From the NCBI RefSeq assembly GCF_016725325.1, contig NZ_CP068083.1, forward strand, positions 2,294,001-2,358,000: a DNA stretch of 64,000 bases, given 5' to 3'. Origin of the DNA: Sphingobacterium spiritivorum. Its GTDB lineage: Bacteria; Bacteroidota; Bacteroidia; Sphingobacteriales; Sphingobacteriaceae. A program made the translations under genes and the position numbers. A model generated the notes under the pieces. That model was given only the letters and a program-made list of their open reading frames with translations, did not search any database and was not told where the DNA came from. This document shows, in pieces, positions 34,304-43,181 of the stretch; position 1 is the first letter of the stretch; every line of letters starts with the position of its first letter.

Positions 34304-36315
34304 GTTCAGGCCGTATAGTGAAACCCTGTTTTATTGTTTTTATGATAATGTTATTTTCAATGCATACACGAGCTCAAAATTCAATTCCCCGTTTGTTTGA
34401 ATCCGAAAATATACCTGACCCTGTCGCTTTGCCATTGACAAGTAAAGCTGCAGAACTGGCTTGTAGACATTGGAGCAGACCGCCGTTGGAAAGAGAAGAT
34501 GTAATTCGTATCATCCGGAAAAATACCAATTTCAGGAATCACGAAAACAAAAATGTAAGTTACATGATTGTAAACTCGCTGGAACGTCCGGGATTTACAA
34601 TACATACTATCCTGTTTGAGAGCAGGGAAGGCGTTTGGGTGCCGGCAAGTCTGTATGTTCCGAAAGGAGAGGGGCCATTTCCTGCAGTTATTAATAGCCA
34701 CGGACACTGGAAGGATGGAAGGCGTACAGATATAGCACAGCAAACTGCCCAGTTACTGGCAAATAATGGATATGTGTGTCTTAACATGGATGCCTGGGGT
34801 GCCGGCGAGCGTGGTTCGGAACATACACATGAATACCACGGTTCCAATCTTGGAGCCTCTTTGATGAATGTCGGAGAGACCCTGTTAGGGTTGCAATTGT
34901 CGGATAACAGGAGAGGAGTAGATCTGTTATGTACGCTTCCTTATGTTGATCCAAATCATATTGGTGCAACAGGAGCGAGTGGCGGAGGTAATCAGACGAT
35001 GTGGTTGGCTGCAACGGATGATCGTATCAAGGCAGTAGTTCCTGTAGTGAGTGTGGGTACATTCAGGGCATATGTCATGAACAGTAACTGTGTATGCGAA
35101 TTAATGCCTGACGGGCTCACTCAATTAGAAGAAAGTGACGTACTGGCTGCGGTGGCACCACGTGCATTGAAGATGCTTACCGCGATTCAGGATGGGAATG
35201 CAGCCTTTGCTCCGCTGCAAATGTTAAAAACCTATAAACAAATCGCAGGTCGTTTTACTGAAAAACAGTTAGCATATGAATTGTTTAATTCCGGACATGA
35301 TTATAATACGGATATGCAGAAGAGCATGTTAAACTGGTTTGATACACAGCTCAAAACCAATACGACACAACAGCAGGATCTTACTGTTGCACCACTTGTG
35401 CCAGTTGAGGACTTATCAGTATTCAAAGGAGATAAAGCACTGCCTTCTATTGTGACGACCAAAGATTATATCAGGATAGCCGGACAAAATTTGCGGAAAC
35501 AACTAGAGAATGAAGCGCCTATCGATCGGAAAGAAAAGCAGACAGAGCTCGAAAGGCTGTTGTATCCTGGACAAAGAGATAGTATCATAAAGAGATATGC
35601 GTACAACGCAAACAAAGGGTGGCATCCTCTTCTGTTGGAAACCCGTCATGAGCAGTTTATTCCACTTTTATACCGCCTTCCAAAAAATCAGAGTCAAGGA
35701 TTTAAACTGATTATATCTTCAAAAGGAAAACAGGAGATTGATGCTGTGCAACTGACTACGCTCGAACAGCATGGGTATGGTATTATTGTCTTTGATCTCT
35801 ATGCTGTTGGTGAAAGATCCTCAGATACCGGTGATCATATTGACGGACAATTACCCCGTTTTCATACTGTTTCACGTGCATCGCTCTGGTTTGGAGAACC
35901 GATGATGGGTATTTGGAGCAACGAGATTGCTATGGTTATTCAAGAGATACAACAACGTTTTCCGGATCAGCCGCTATCTATTCTGGCGGATAAGGAGGCG
36001 GCATTGGCCACACTTTATTACACCGCATTAGCCGGACAGACTTATCCGGTAGAGCTGAATGAAGTACCTCTTAGTTATGTATGGGATGAAGGGAAAAGTA
36101 CAGATGCATTTAATATGGCTGTGCATGTTCCCGGTATCGTTTCATGGGGAGATTTGCCGATGCTGTTAGCGTTGAACAATTCACAAATTCACCTTTCTAA
36201 AGTAGTTTCCATTACGGGTGAGAAACTGAGCAATAGCGGTTGGGAAACATACAATTTCTGGTTGAAGACCCTTAAACATAAATTAAATACGAACGGCAAA
36301 ATTTCACGAAACTAA
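34285..36315 (+). CDS. Secreted alpha/beta-hydrolase, acetylxylan-esterase/BAAT-like, with C-terminal extra domain
   Basis: About 676 residues. The first 350 residues form an esterase-type alpha/beta-hydrolase: AVINSHGHW before the oxyanion site, nucleophile Ser in GATGASGGGNQTMW (about residue 232), a candidate Asp in AIQDGN (about 303) and His in NSGHDYN (about 338). The C-terminal 300 residues look like a second hydrolase-like fold but lack a clear catalytic motif. The ATG at 34285 overlaps susD; a GTG at 34318 gives a neater signal peptide (VKPCFIVFMIMLFSMHTRAQ) and is a real alternative. A periplasmic de-acetylase or peptidase role in glycan breakdown is inferred from the PUL. Confidence 0.78.
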   Translation: MVGCRLSSGRIVKPCFIVFMIMLFSMHTRAQNSIPRLFESENIPDPVALPLTSKAAELACRHWSRPPLEREDVIRIIRKNTNFRNHENKNVSYMIVNSLERPGFTIHTILFESREGVWVPASLYVPKGEGPFPAVINSHGHWKDGRRTDIAQQTAQLLANNGYVCLNMDAWGAGERGSEHTHEYHGSNLGASLMNVGETLLGLQLSDNRRGVDLLCTLPYVDPNHIGATGASGGGNQTMWLAATDDRIKAVVPVVSVGTFRAYVMNSNCVCELMPDGLTQLEESDVLAAVAPRALKMLTAIQDGNAAFAPLQMLKTYKQIAGRFTEKQLAYELFNSGHDYNTDMQKSMLNWFDTQLKTNTTQQQDLTVAPLVPVEDLSVFKGDKALPSIVTTKDYIRIAGQNLRKQLENEAPIDRKEKQTELERLLYPGQRDSIIKRYAYNANKGWHPLLLETRHEQFIPLLYRLPKNQSQGFKLIISSKGKQEIDAVQLTTLEQHGYGIIVFDLYAVGERSSDTGDHIDGQLPRFHTVSRASLWFGEPMMGIWSNEIAMVIQEIQQRFPDQPLSILADKEAALATLYYTALAGQTYPVELNEVPLSYVWDEGKSTDAFNMAVHVPGIVSWGDLPMLLALNNSQIHLSKVVSITGEKLSNSGWETYNFWLKTLKHKLNTNGKISRN

Positions 36316-36325
36316 CAACACAGAT

Positions 36326-37759
36326 ATGGGTACAGATAGAAGATCATTTTTAAAATTATCAGGATTGGCAGGAGTCGGCTTGCTCAGTGGCTGTAGTACC
36401 GGGACTAACCAGGCTACAGAAGCAGATAGTAAACTCGGACATATTCTTAAAGAAGCAGAGAAGGAATATAGCTCCGGATTTAATATGTCCGGATATGCGG
36501 CTCCCAAACTTGAGGTCGTGAATATTGGATTTATAGGTGTCGGAAACCGAGGGTCAGCTGCTGTGGAACGTATGAGTTATATCGAAGGTGTCTCGATAAA
36601 GGGTATATGCGACGTACGAACCGAAAAGGCAAATGAAGCCAAAGCCCGGATAAAAGCCGGCAATCATGAAGCTCAAATTTACAGCGGATCGGATGAAGCC
36701 TGGAAAGAAATGTGTCAGCGGGAAGATATATCTCTAGTTTATATCGCTACGCACTGGGCTACACATGCTGAAATGGCTGTATACGCTATGGAACATGGCA
36801 AACACGTCGCTCTGGAAATTCCATCTGCGACTTCGGTTGAAGATTGCTGGAAGCTGGTGATGACATCTGAAAAGACAAAACAACACTGCGTTATTCTGGA
36901 AAACTGTTGCTACGACTTTTTTGAATTGCTTACGCTTAACCTTGCCCGTCAGGGCTTCTTTGGGGATATTGTACATTGTGAAGGTGCTTATATTCATGAT
37001 ATTCTGGATAGTTTTTTTGATGAGAAGAAACGCTATGATTTTTGGAGATTAAAGGAGAATGCACAGCGCAACGGAAACCTATATCCCACCCACGGACTGG
37101 GACCGGTTTGTCAGGTACTAAAAGTGAATCGCGGAAACCGGCTTGAATACATGAGTTCGATGTCTTCCAAAGATTTTATGCTGGAAGCGAAAGCCGAAGA
37201 GATGGCGAAGACCGATCCCCGTTTTAAAGCTTATGTAGGTAAGCCTTTTCGGGGCGACATGAATATATCCAATATAATGACAGCTTCGGGAAGTACGATT
37301 ATGCTGCAGCATGATGTTTCCACGCCAAGACCCTATTCCCGTCTGCACCTGATTAGCGGGACTAAAGCATTTGCACAGAAATACCCTTTGCCTGGTAAAA
37401 TAGCCGTAGGACATGAGGATTTTATGGGAGAAGCTGAAATGAAAAATCTGGAAGATACACATACACCCGGACTGGTTAAGAAAATCGGAGAACTGGCAAA
37501 AAAAATAGGAGGACATGGGGGCATGGACTTTATGATGGATTGGCGCCTGATCGATTGTCTCAGAAACGGACTTCCAATGGATATGGATGTCTATGATGCA
37601 GCAGCATGGAGTGTAATTGGCCCCTTAAGCGAATGGTCTGTTGCAAATGGCTCAAAACCTATTATAATACCTGACTTTACAAGAGGAAACTGGAAAAAGA
37701 ATAAGGTACATGATATTGATCTGCATACTGGCGGAACAACTGGAGTATTAAATAACTAA
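36326..37759 (+). CDS. Gfo/Idh/MocA-family lipoprotein, GH109-like (alpha-N-acetylgalactosaminidase type)
   Basis: A 477-residue NAD-binding protein with a Tat-like RRSFLKLSGLAGVGLLSGC signal that also carries a lipobox. The Rossmann domain begins VNIGFIGVGNRGSAAVERM (about residues 62-80). It has the features of GH109 enzymes: HWATHAEMAVYAMEHGKHVALE, ILENCCYDFFELLTLNLARQG, EGAYIHDI and a YPTHGLGPVCQVL segment. GH109 cleaves alpha-linked GalNAc through an NAD-dependent redox mechanism. The GH109 assignment rests on recalled motif similarity; the wider Gfo/Idh family includes inositol and sugar dehydrogenases. It sits 11 bases after the hydrolase and 22 before nagB. Confidence 0.82.
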   Translation: MGTDRRSFLKLSGLAGVGLLSGCSTGTNQATEADSKLGHILKEAEKEYSSGFNMSGYAAPKLEVVNIGFIGVGNRGSAAVERMSYIEGVSIKGICDVRTEKANEAKARIKAGNHEAQIYSGSDEAWKEMCQREDISLVYIATHWATHAEMAVYAMEHGKHVALEIPSATSVEDCWKLVMTSEKTKQHCVILENCCYDFFELLTLNLARQGFFGDIVHCEGAYIHDILDSFFDEKKRYDFWRLKENAQRNGNLYPTHGLGPVCQVLKVNRGNRLEYMSSMSSKDFMLEAKAEEMAKTDPRFKAYVGKPFRGDMNISNIMTASGSTIMLQHDVSTPRPYSRLHLISGTKAFAQKYPLPGKIAVGHEDFMGEAEMKNLEDTHTPGLVKKIGELAKKIGGHGGMDFMMDWRLIDCLRNGLPMDMDVYDAAAWSVIGPLSEWSVANGSKPIIIPDFTRGNWKKNKVHDIDLHTGGTTGVLNN

Positions 37760-37769
37760 ACATATATAG

Positions 37770-37775
37770 AAGGAG
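37770..37775 (+). promoter_or_regulatory. Shine-Dalgarno site that fixes the GTG start of nagB
   Basis: AAGGAG lies 5 bases before the GTG at 37781. Such strong ribosome-binding sites are unusual in Bacteroidota, and this one decides the non-ATG start. Confidence 0.7.
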
Positions 37776-37780
37776 TAATT

Positions 37781-38518
37781 GTGAAAATTGAAAAACTAGA
37801 AAATCATCAGGATTTGGGCAAACGCGCAGGTCAGATCGGAGCAGAAGCCATTAGACAAGCTATTCGTAAACAAGGATATGCAAACATTATTTTAGCGACA
37901 GGACAAAGTCAGTTTGAGACCATTCAGGAACTGGTCAGGGCGGAAGATCTGGATTGGTCCAAAGTGAGAATGTTTCATCTGGATGAATATATCGGATTAC
38001 CGGTTACACATCTGGCAAGCTTTAGAAAATACCTCACAGAGAGATTTGTGAATCATGTGCCGGCTCTTGCTGAAGTGGTGCTGATTGATGGAGAGGTTGT
38101 ACCGGTGGAAGAGGAATGTCAGCGACTGGCCCGGAAAATCATGGATAACCCTATTGATGTCGCATTTGTAGGAATTGGAGAGAACGGACATCTTGCATTT
38201 AATGATCCTCCTGCGGATTTTGAAGAAACATCACCATACATTGTCGTCAATCTGGATAAACAATGCCGGCAACAGCAATTGGGAGAAGGGTGGTTTCCTT
38301 CTCTGAATGATGTGCCTTTGCAGGCAATAAGTATGTCTATCAGACAGATTATGAAATCAAAGAAGATTATCTGTGCTGTGCCGGATAGCCGAAAAGCACA
38401 GGCCGTGAAGGATTGTCTGAGCGGAGAGGTATCCAATATGCATCCGGCGAGTATTTTGCAGCAGCATCCGGATTGTACTTGTTTTGTGGACAGCGGGTCA
38501 GGAGCATTATTGCCTTAA
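37781..38518 (+). CDS. nagB: Glucosamine-6-phosphate deaminase (NagB-like)
   Basis: A 245-residue aldose-ketose isomerase/deaminase that converts glucosamine-6-phosphate to fructose-6-phosphate and ammonia. FHLDEYIGLPVTHLASFRKY matches the NagB substrate loop, and the catalytic segment is GIGENGHLAFNDP. In E. coli the matching segment has Asp141, His143 and Glu148; here Asn and Asp occupy the first and last positions, changes partly found in other NagB groups. It starts with GTG behind an AAGGAG. A galactosamine-6-phosphate isomerase (AgaI-like) reading is the main alternative given GH109 upstream. Confidence 0.83.
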   Translation: MKIEKLENHQDLGKRAGQIGAEAIRQAIRKQGYANIILATGQSQFETIQELVRAEDLDWSKVRMFHLDEYIGLPVTHLASFRKYLTERFVNHVPALAEVVLIDGEVVPVEEECQRLARKIMDNPIDVAFVGIGENGHLAFNDPPADFEETSPYIVVNLDKQCRQQQLGEGWFPSLNDVPLQAISMSIRQIMKSKKIICAVPDSRKAQAVKDCLSGEVSNMHPASILQQHPDCTCFVDSGSGALLP

Positions 38519-38528
38519 ACAGGAACTT

Positions 38529-39812
38529 ATGACAAATAAACCCCTTAATAAAAGAGATACAGCTATTTCGGTTGGCATAATAGGGATGATGTTTTTCATC
38601 TTCGGATTTGTGTCCTGGATAAATGCGATACTGATTCCTTATTTTAAAATTGCCTGTGAACTGACTAATTTTGAGTCTTATCTGGTTGCATTTGCCTTTT
38701 ATATTTCCTATCTGGTCATGTCTTTACCTTCTTCTTTTCTGCTTAAGAAAATAGGATTTAAAAAGGGAATTATGGTTGGGTTCTGGACAATGGCATTAGG
38801 TGCATTCATATTTGTGCCTGCAGCATACAGCAGAGCTTATCCTGTGTTTTTACTGGGATTATTCACGTTAGGAGCTGGTCTTGCCATTTTACAAACAGTA
38901 GCTAATCTGTATATCACCGTTGTCGGCAATAAGGAACGTGCGGCACAACGCATAAGCATTATGGGTATATGTAATAAAGGAGCAGGTATACTTGCTCCTT
39001 TAGCATTTTCAGCTGCCATATTGCGTCCTACAGATAGTGAACTCTTCAGGCAGATTCCACTGATGAATGATCTTGTCCGGGCGACAGTGCTGGACGAACT
39101 TATCATGCGTGTAGTCATACCTTATACAATAGTTGCCTGTGTTCTTTTTATTATCGGAATAGCGGTACGTTACTCTCCTCTTCCTGAACTGACGCTGGAA
39201 GACGATACAGATAATAAAGCAGGGAAGAAAAATATTCTGCAATTTCCGCACCTTGTGTTAGGAGCAATCGCGATTTTTCTGCACGTAGGAACGCAGGTTA
39301 TTGCTATTGATACAGTGATCAGCTATGCAGATACCATGGGGCTGACGCTTATTGAAGCCAAAGTATTTCCTTCCTATACTCTTACAGCAACGATAGTAGG
39401 TTATCTTTTAGGGATTGTTGTTATCCCCAGGTTTATCAGCCAGCGTAATATGTTGAAGATTTGTACGCTGACAGGGCTACTGTTGTCTTTGTCTATACAT
39501 CTTTTTCACGGTCAGGTAGATTGGCTGAATCACCATGTAGATATATCGATCTGGTTTGTTGTACTTATTGGCCTGCCAAATGCGTTGATATGGGCCGGAA
39601 TATGGCCTCTGGCATTGGACGGACTTGGTAAATACGCTAAGGAAGGATCAGCATTACTGATTATGGGGCTATGTGGAAATGCCATTTTGCCTCTTATTTA
39701 TGGGGCAGTTGCAGATGTAAGCAATGTACAGACAGCCTATGCTGTATTGATTCCATGCTTTTTATATTTAGTATTTTATGCTTTTATCGGACATAGAATC
39801 AAAAACTGGTAA
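38529..39812 (+). CDS. Sugar MFS permease, FucP/GluP/NagP type
   Basis: About 427 residues with 12 TM helices. The start at 38529 (MTNKPLNKRDT) is preferred over 38484, which would overlap nagB. The first helices, MMFFIFGFVSWINAILIPYF and ESYLVAFAFYISYLVMSLP, are characteristic of the FHS family (FucP-type proton symporters), as is the RISIMGICNKGAGILAPL stretch. In other amino-sugar loci such permeases (NagP) import GlcNAc. It lies between nagB (10 bases) and nagA (48 bases). Given the neighbours, it likely imports GlcNAc or GalNAc over the inner membrane; substrate is inferred. Confidence 0.88.
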   Translation: MTNKPLNKRDTAISVGIIGMMFFIFGFVSWINAILIPYFKIACELTNFESYLVAFAFYISYLVMSLPSSFLLKKIGFKKGIMVGFWTMALGAFIFVPAAYSRAYPVFLLGLFTLGAGLAILQTVANLYITVVGNKERAAQRISIMGICNKGAGILAPLAFSAAILRPTDSELFRQIPLMNDLVRATVLDELIMRVVIPYTIVACVLFIIGIAVRYSPLPELTLEDDTDNKAGKKNILQFPHLVLGAIAIFLHVGTQVIAIDTVISYADTMGLTLIEAKVFPSYTLTATIVGYLLGIVVIPRFISQRNMLKICTLTGLLLSLSIHLFHGQVDWLNHHVDISIWFVVLIGLPNALIWAGIWPLALDGLGKYAKEGSALLIMGLCGNAILPLIYGAVADVSNVQTAYAVLIPCFLYLVFYAFIGHRIKNW

Positions 39813-39860
39813 AACTTACAGTCGGGTGAATGCATCCGGCTGTTTTATAATATTATTAAC

Positions 39861-41060
39861 ATGAGTGAAATGCAGGTAAAAATAATTAATGCCAAGCTGA
39901 TATTACAGGATTATATTATTCCCAACGGATCTCTGTTGATCCGGGAAGGAAAGATTGTCGGAATTCACGAATCTTCTGTAGAAACGGAGAGTGATGAAAC
40001 AGTTATAGATGCGGAAGGGATGTATGTATCGCCCGGATTTATAGATATACATGTTCATGGCGGAGGTGGGGCGGATATCATGGATAATACGGTAGAAGCC
40101 TTTCTGATCGTTGCCGCTACACATGCAAAATATGGAACAACTGCCCTGTTGCCTACAACGCTCACTAGCGAAACTGCTGATTTAATTGATTTGTTTCACG
40201 TGTATGAGCAGGCACTGTTACAAAATAAAGATGGCGCACGTTTTCTCGGGCTTCATCTGGAAGGGCCTTATTTTGCTATGAACCAGCGCGGAGCTCAGGA
40301 TCCGCGTTATATCCGGGATCCGGATCCGGCAGAATATGAGCCTATTTTGCGTGATTACCACCATCTCATAGCCCGATGGAGTGCAGCACCGGAATTGCCC
40401 GGAGCATTAATATTTGGTCGCAAAGTGCGTGAAAAGGATATTTTACTGGCATTAGCGCATACAGATGCGGTATACGGGGAAATTATAGAGGGGCTGGAAT
40501 CGGGATATAATCTCGCTACTCATCTGTATTCCGGAATGTCCGGTATGACCCGAAAGAATGCTTACCGATATGCGGGTACGATAGAAAGCTGCCTTTTGCT
40601 GGACGATATTCATGTCGAAATAATTGCAGATGGTGTACACCTCCCGGCTCCGTTTTTACAGTTAATCCATAAAACAAAAGGTACTGAGCGTATTACATTG
40701 ATAACGGATGCAATGCGTGCAGCAGGAATGCCTGAAGGTAAAAGTGTATTAGGAAGTCTGCGAAATGGTTTAGAAGTAATTGTAGAGGACGGCGTAGCTA
40801 AGCTGCCGGATCGTTCTTCTTTTGCGGGAAGTGTGGCTACTATGGACAGATTGATCCGTACGATGCTGAGTGAAACTTCGGTAAGCCTGCTGGAAGTTAT
40901 CCGTATGGTCAGCATCAATCCTGCCCGTCTGATTAAAAAAGATCAGGAAATAGGATCAATAGCAATAGGCAAAGATGCTGATCTGGTATTTTTTGATAAG
41001 GACATTAATATCCACAGAACTATTATTCAGGGCAGATCCGTTTATGAAAAGGAGAAATAG
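39861..41060 (+). CDS. nagA: N-acetylglucosamine-6-phosphate deacetylase
   Basis: A 399-residue amidohydrolase that removes acetate from GlcNAc-6-phosphate. The metal-site motif GFIDIHVHGGGGADIMD (about residues 59-75), HLEGPYF with the Glu ligand, ATHLYSGM with a His, and the catalytic Asp in TLITDAMRAAGMPEG are present in the usual order. C-terminal AIGKDADLVFFDKD is typical. The product would go to NagB upstream. It could also act on GalNAc-6-phosphate (AgaA), which the GH109 neighbour makes worth considering. The stop is 5 bases from that of the convergent LacI regulator. Confidence 0.94.
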   Translation: MSEMQVKIINAKLILQDYIIPNGSLLIREGKIVGIHESSVETESDETVIDAEGMYVSPGFIDIHVHGGGGADIMDNTVEAFLIVAATHAKYGTTALLPTTLTSETADLIDLFHVYEQALLQNKDGARFLGLHLEGPYFAMNQRGAQDPRYIRDPDPAEYEPILRDYHHLIARWSAAPELPGALIFGRKVREKDILLALAHTDAVYGEIIEGLESGYNLATHLYSGMSGMTRKNAYRYAGTIESCLLLDDIHVEIIADGVHLPAPFLQLIHKTKGTERITLITDAMRAAGMPEGKSVLGSLRNGLEVIVEDGVAKLPDRSSFAGSVATMDRLIRTMLSETSVSLLEVIRMVSINPARLIKKDQEIGSIAIGKDADLVFFDKDINIHRTIIQGRSVYEKEK

Positions 41061-41065
41061 CCGGA

Positions 41066-42079
41066 CTATTGAAAACTGACAGAATCCCGGACAATCAGTC
41101 TTCCGGGCAAAATAACATCTTTAGATTCATAATTCCGGTTTTTGATATGTTTGATAAGTAATTCACAACTTCTCTTTCCTATTTCAAAAGCCGGTTCTTC
41201 TATAGTAGTAAGGTTAGGCTCCACTACACTCGCAATAGGATCGTTCGTAAACCCAATAACACCAACTTCAACACCTACCTGTATGTGATGCCGTTTTAAA
41301 GTGAGAATAGCTCCAACGGCTTTCCGGTCATTGACAGCAAAAATTGCATCGGGTCTTTGATGGAGAGCTACTAGTTTTTCTGTGTCTTCAGATCCGTTTG
41401 TCTGCGAAAAACCGGAATGTATAATATAATCAGATAGTACGGGAAGTCTGTGCTGTTCCAATGCCCTGAGATAGCCATTCAAACGTTGTTGAGTGAATTT
41501 TAATTCTTTGGGGCCTGCTATATGAGCAATTCTGCTGTATCCGTGCTTTATAAGATAAGTGGTAGCTTCATAGGCACCTTGAAAATCATCCTGTAATACT
41601 TTTGAAGCCGTGCTATTCATCGGTGCGCGGTCGAAAAATACGATGGGCATACCATCATTCCGGAGTCTTTCAAAATGATCCTCCAGCAGGGAATCAGAGG
41701 AGATAGAAATCAGAAGACCGTCCAGACTTGTTATAGCCAGATTTTCCAGAAGATCACGCTCGCGTTCAGCATGATCATTAGTTACATAAAGGATCACATT
41801 GTATCCAGATTCATACGCCTGCTCCTGTATACCCGATATAACTGTTGAAAAATAATAGTTCGTGATAAAGGGAATCACAATCCCGATATTCTTGGTACTG
41901 CCTGATGCAAGAGCTGCAGCATTTTTATTGGGTTTGAAATTAAGTTCCTTTGCGAGTTCAAGCACCCTGTTTCTGGTTTCAGGATTTACATCATAGGTAT
42001 CCCGGAGTGCTCGAGAAACAGTGGAAACAGATATATTAAGGATATCTGCAATTTCTTTAATACCAATATTCTTTTTCAT
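41066..42079 (-). CDS. LacI-family transcriptional regulator
   Basis: A 337-residue regulator. The N-terminal HTH is GIKEIADILNISVSTVSRAL (residues 6-25) with a hinge helix around NRVLELAKELNFKPN. The effector domain begins NIGIVIPFITNYYFSTVISG and continues with LISISSDSLL, IVFFDRAP, HIAGPK and AIFAVNDRKAVGAIL, as in periplasmic-binding-protein-like sensors. It faces the PUL convergently with a 5-base gap from nagA, so it probably controls the susC-nagA operon, perhaps through the inverted repeat at 29519-29538. No promoter box was found in the 170 bases upstream. Confidence 0.94.
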   Translation of the reverse strand: MKKNIGIKEIADILNISVSTVSRALRDTYDVNPETRNRVLELAKELNFKPNKNAAALASGSTKNIGIVIPFITNYYFSTVISGIQEQAYESGYNVILYVTNDHAERERDLLENLAITSLDGLLISISSDSLLEDHFERLRNDGMPIVFFDRAPMNSTASKVLQDDFQGAYEATTYLIKHGYSRIAHIAGPKELKFTQQRLNGYLRALEQHRLPVLSDYIIHSGFSQTNGSEDTEKLVALHQRPDAIFAVNDRKAVGAILTLKRHHIQVGVEVGVIGFTNDPIASVVEPNLTTIEEPAFEIGKRSCELLIKHIKNRNYESKDVILPGRLIVRDSVSFQ

Positions 42080-42193
42080 GACCGGTTTACTAAATTTCTA
42101 ATATAACAAAACATCTTTAATTTATAGATGCTTCCACGGATTAAGAAGTCAGGATAATGATATTCCTTGCCGGAAAAAAGAAAGAATAAAAAA

Positions 42194-42227
42194 ACGGGGT
42201 TGTTTCGATTATTCGAAACAACCCCGT
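42194..42227 (-). terminator. Intrinsic terminator of the His-rich lipoprotein gene
   Basis: Perfect 15-bp stem ACGGGGTTGTTTCGA / TCGAAACAACCCCGT with a 4-base loop; Ts follow on the minus strand. Confidence 0.92.
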
Positions 42228-42250
42228 CTCCTATATAGAAAAATTGTTTT

Positions 42251-43081
42251 CTACTTTTCTAACAATTTGATATCTCTTTCGATAGATACGTTGTCGCCAG
42301 TCACAGCTTTACCGTCTTTATCGACCAATGTCAGTTTGATCTTGGCATCTCCCAAAGGAAGACCTTTGATCTCGTATGGTGTCCACTGATCTAATGTAAA
42401 ATCCTGTCCGTTTACACTCGCTACAACCTTATTCCCGTCAGCTGCTAACGTAGTATTCACCAGATAAAAATCTAACAACAGATTTTTAGTGTCTTCACCT
42501 TTATATTCTCCTTTAGGACGACTGTAAAATAGGGAGGCCTCTTTAGGAGTTGGAAGTTCAGTAATCTTTCCGGTATTATCGACCTTGAATTTTACCAATT
42601 TATAAGCATCTGCTGCTTTGATAGATTCATGATAAGAACGCGAAAGGAACGATAACAGGTAATGCTCAGAATTAAGTGCTACTGTTACCGAATTTTCAGG
42701 TTTATACAATGCTGCATATGGCTTGTTATCCAAAATAAAATGGATGTGTTGCCCTTCATGCGAATTGGCCATATGATCTGCATGTTCGTGAGCAGTCTGT
42801 TCGGTCAGTTTGAAATTTTCTACCGTGTACTTAACAGTTATTTTAGCAGAATCAGTTCCTGCTTTTTCAGATGTAAGGGACGCAATTTTTAAGGTAGCAC
42901 CCGGAAACTCTTTAGAGTGACCGACTGGAGTAACTGTAACTTCTCCTGTCTTTGATGTATCTGACATAGAGGTAGAATCACCACTGTCTCCGCCTGTAGT
43001 CTTTGTCGGATTATTACACGAAACTATAGTTGCTCCTACAGCAACAATAGCCAATGCCGATTTCCAAGATTGTTTTTTCAT
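42251..43081 (-). CDS. Lipoprotein of unknown function (annotated phosphopeptide-binding-like in relatives)
   Basis: A 276-residue lipoprotein with signal MKKQSWKSALAIVAVGATIVSC and a polar linker rich in Ser, Thr, Gly and Asp (about residues 23-50). The rest is beta-rich. A histidine cluster, TAHEHADHMANSHEGQHIHF (about residues 97-116), could bind metal ions such as Zn or Cu. C-terminal YEIKGLPLGDAKIKLTLVDKDG looks like an Ig-like domain. I recall similar Bacteroidota proteins being called phosphopeptide-binding, but without evidence of function, so I leave the role open. Monocistronic with a strong terminator; no promoter box recognised. Confidence 0.72.
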   Translation of the reverse strand: MKKQSWKSALAIVAVGATIVSCNNPTKTTGGDSGDSTSMSDTSKTGEVTVTPVGHSKEFPGATLKIASLTSEKAGTDSAKITVKYTVENFKLTEQTAHEHADHMANSHEGQHIHFILDNKPYAALYKPENSVTVALNSEHYLLSFLSRSYHESIKAADAYKLVKFKVDNTGKITELPTPKEASLFYSRPKGEYKGEDTKNLLLDFYLVNTTLAADGNKVVASVNGQDFTLDQWTPYEIKGLPLGDAKIKLTLVDKDGKAVTGDNVSIERDIKLLEK

Positions 43082-43181
43082 CTTAATAAATTTATAATTA
43101 ATGATTACGATAAACTAATTTTAAGGATCAGAGACCCTATTTAGTTAAAACAATAAATACAGAAAAAGGTTTCAGAAATAA

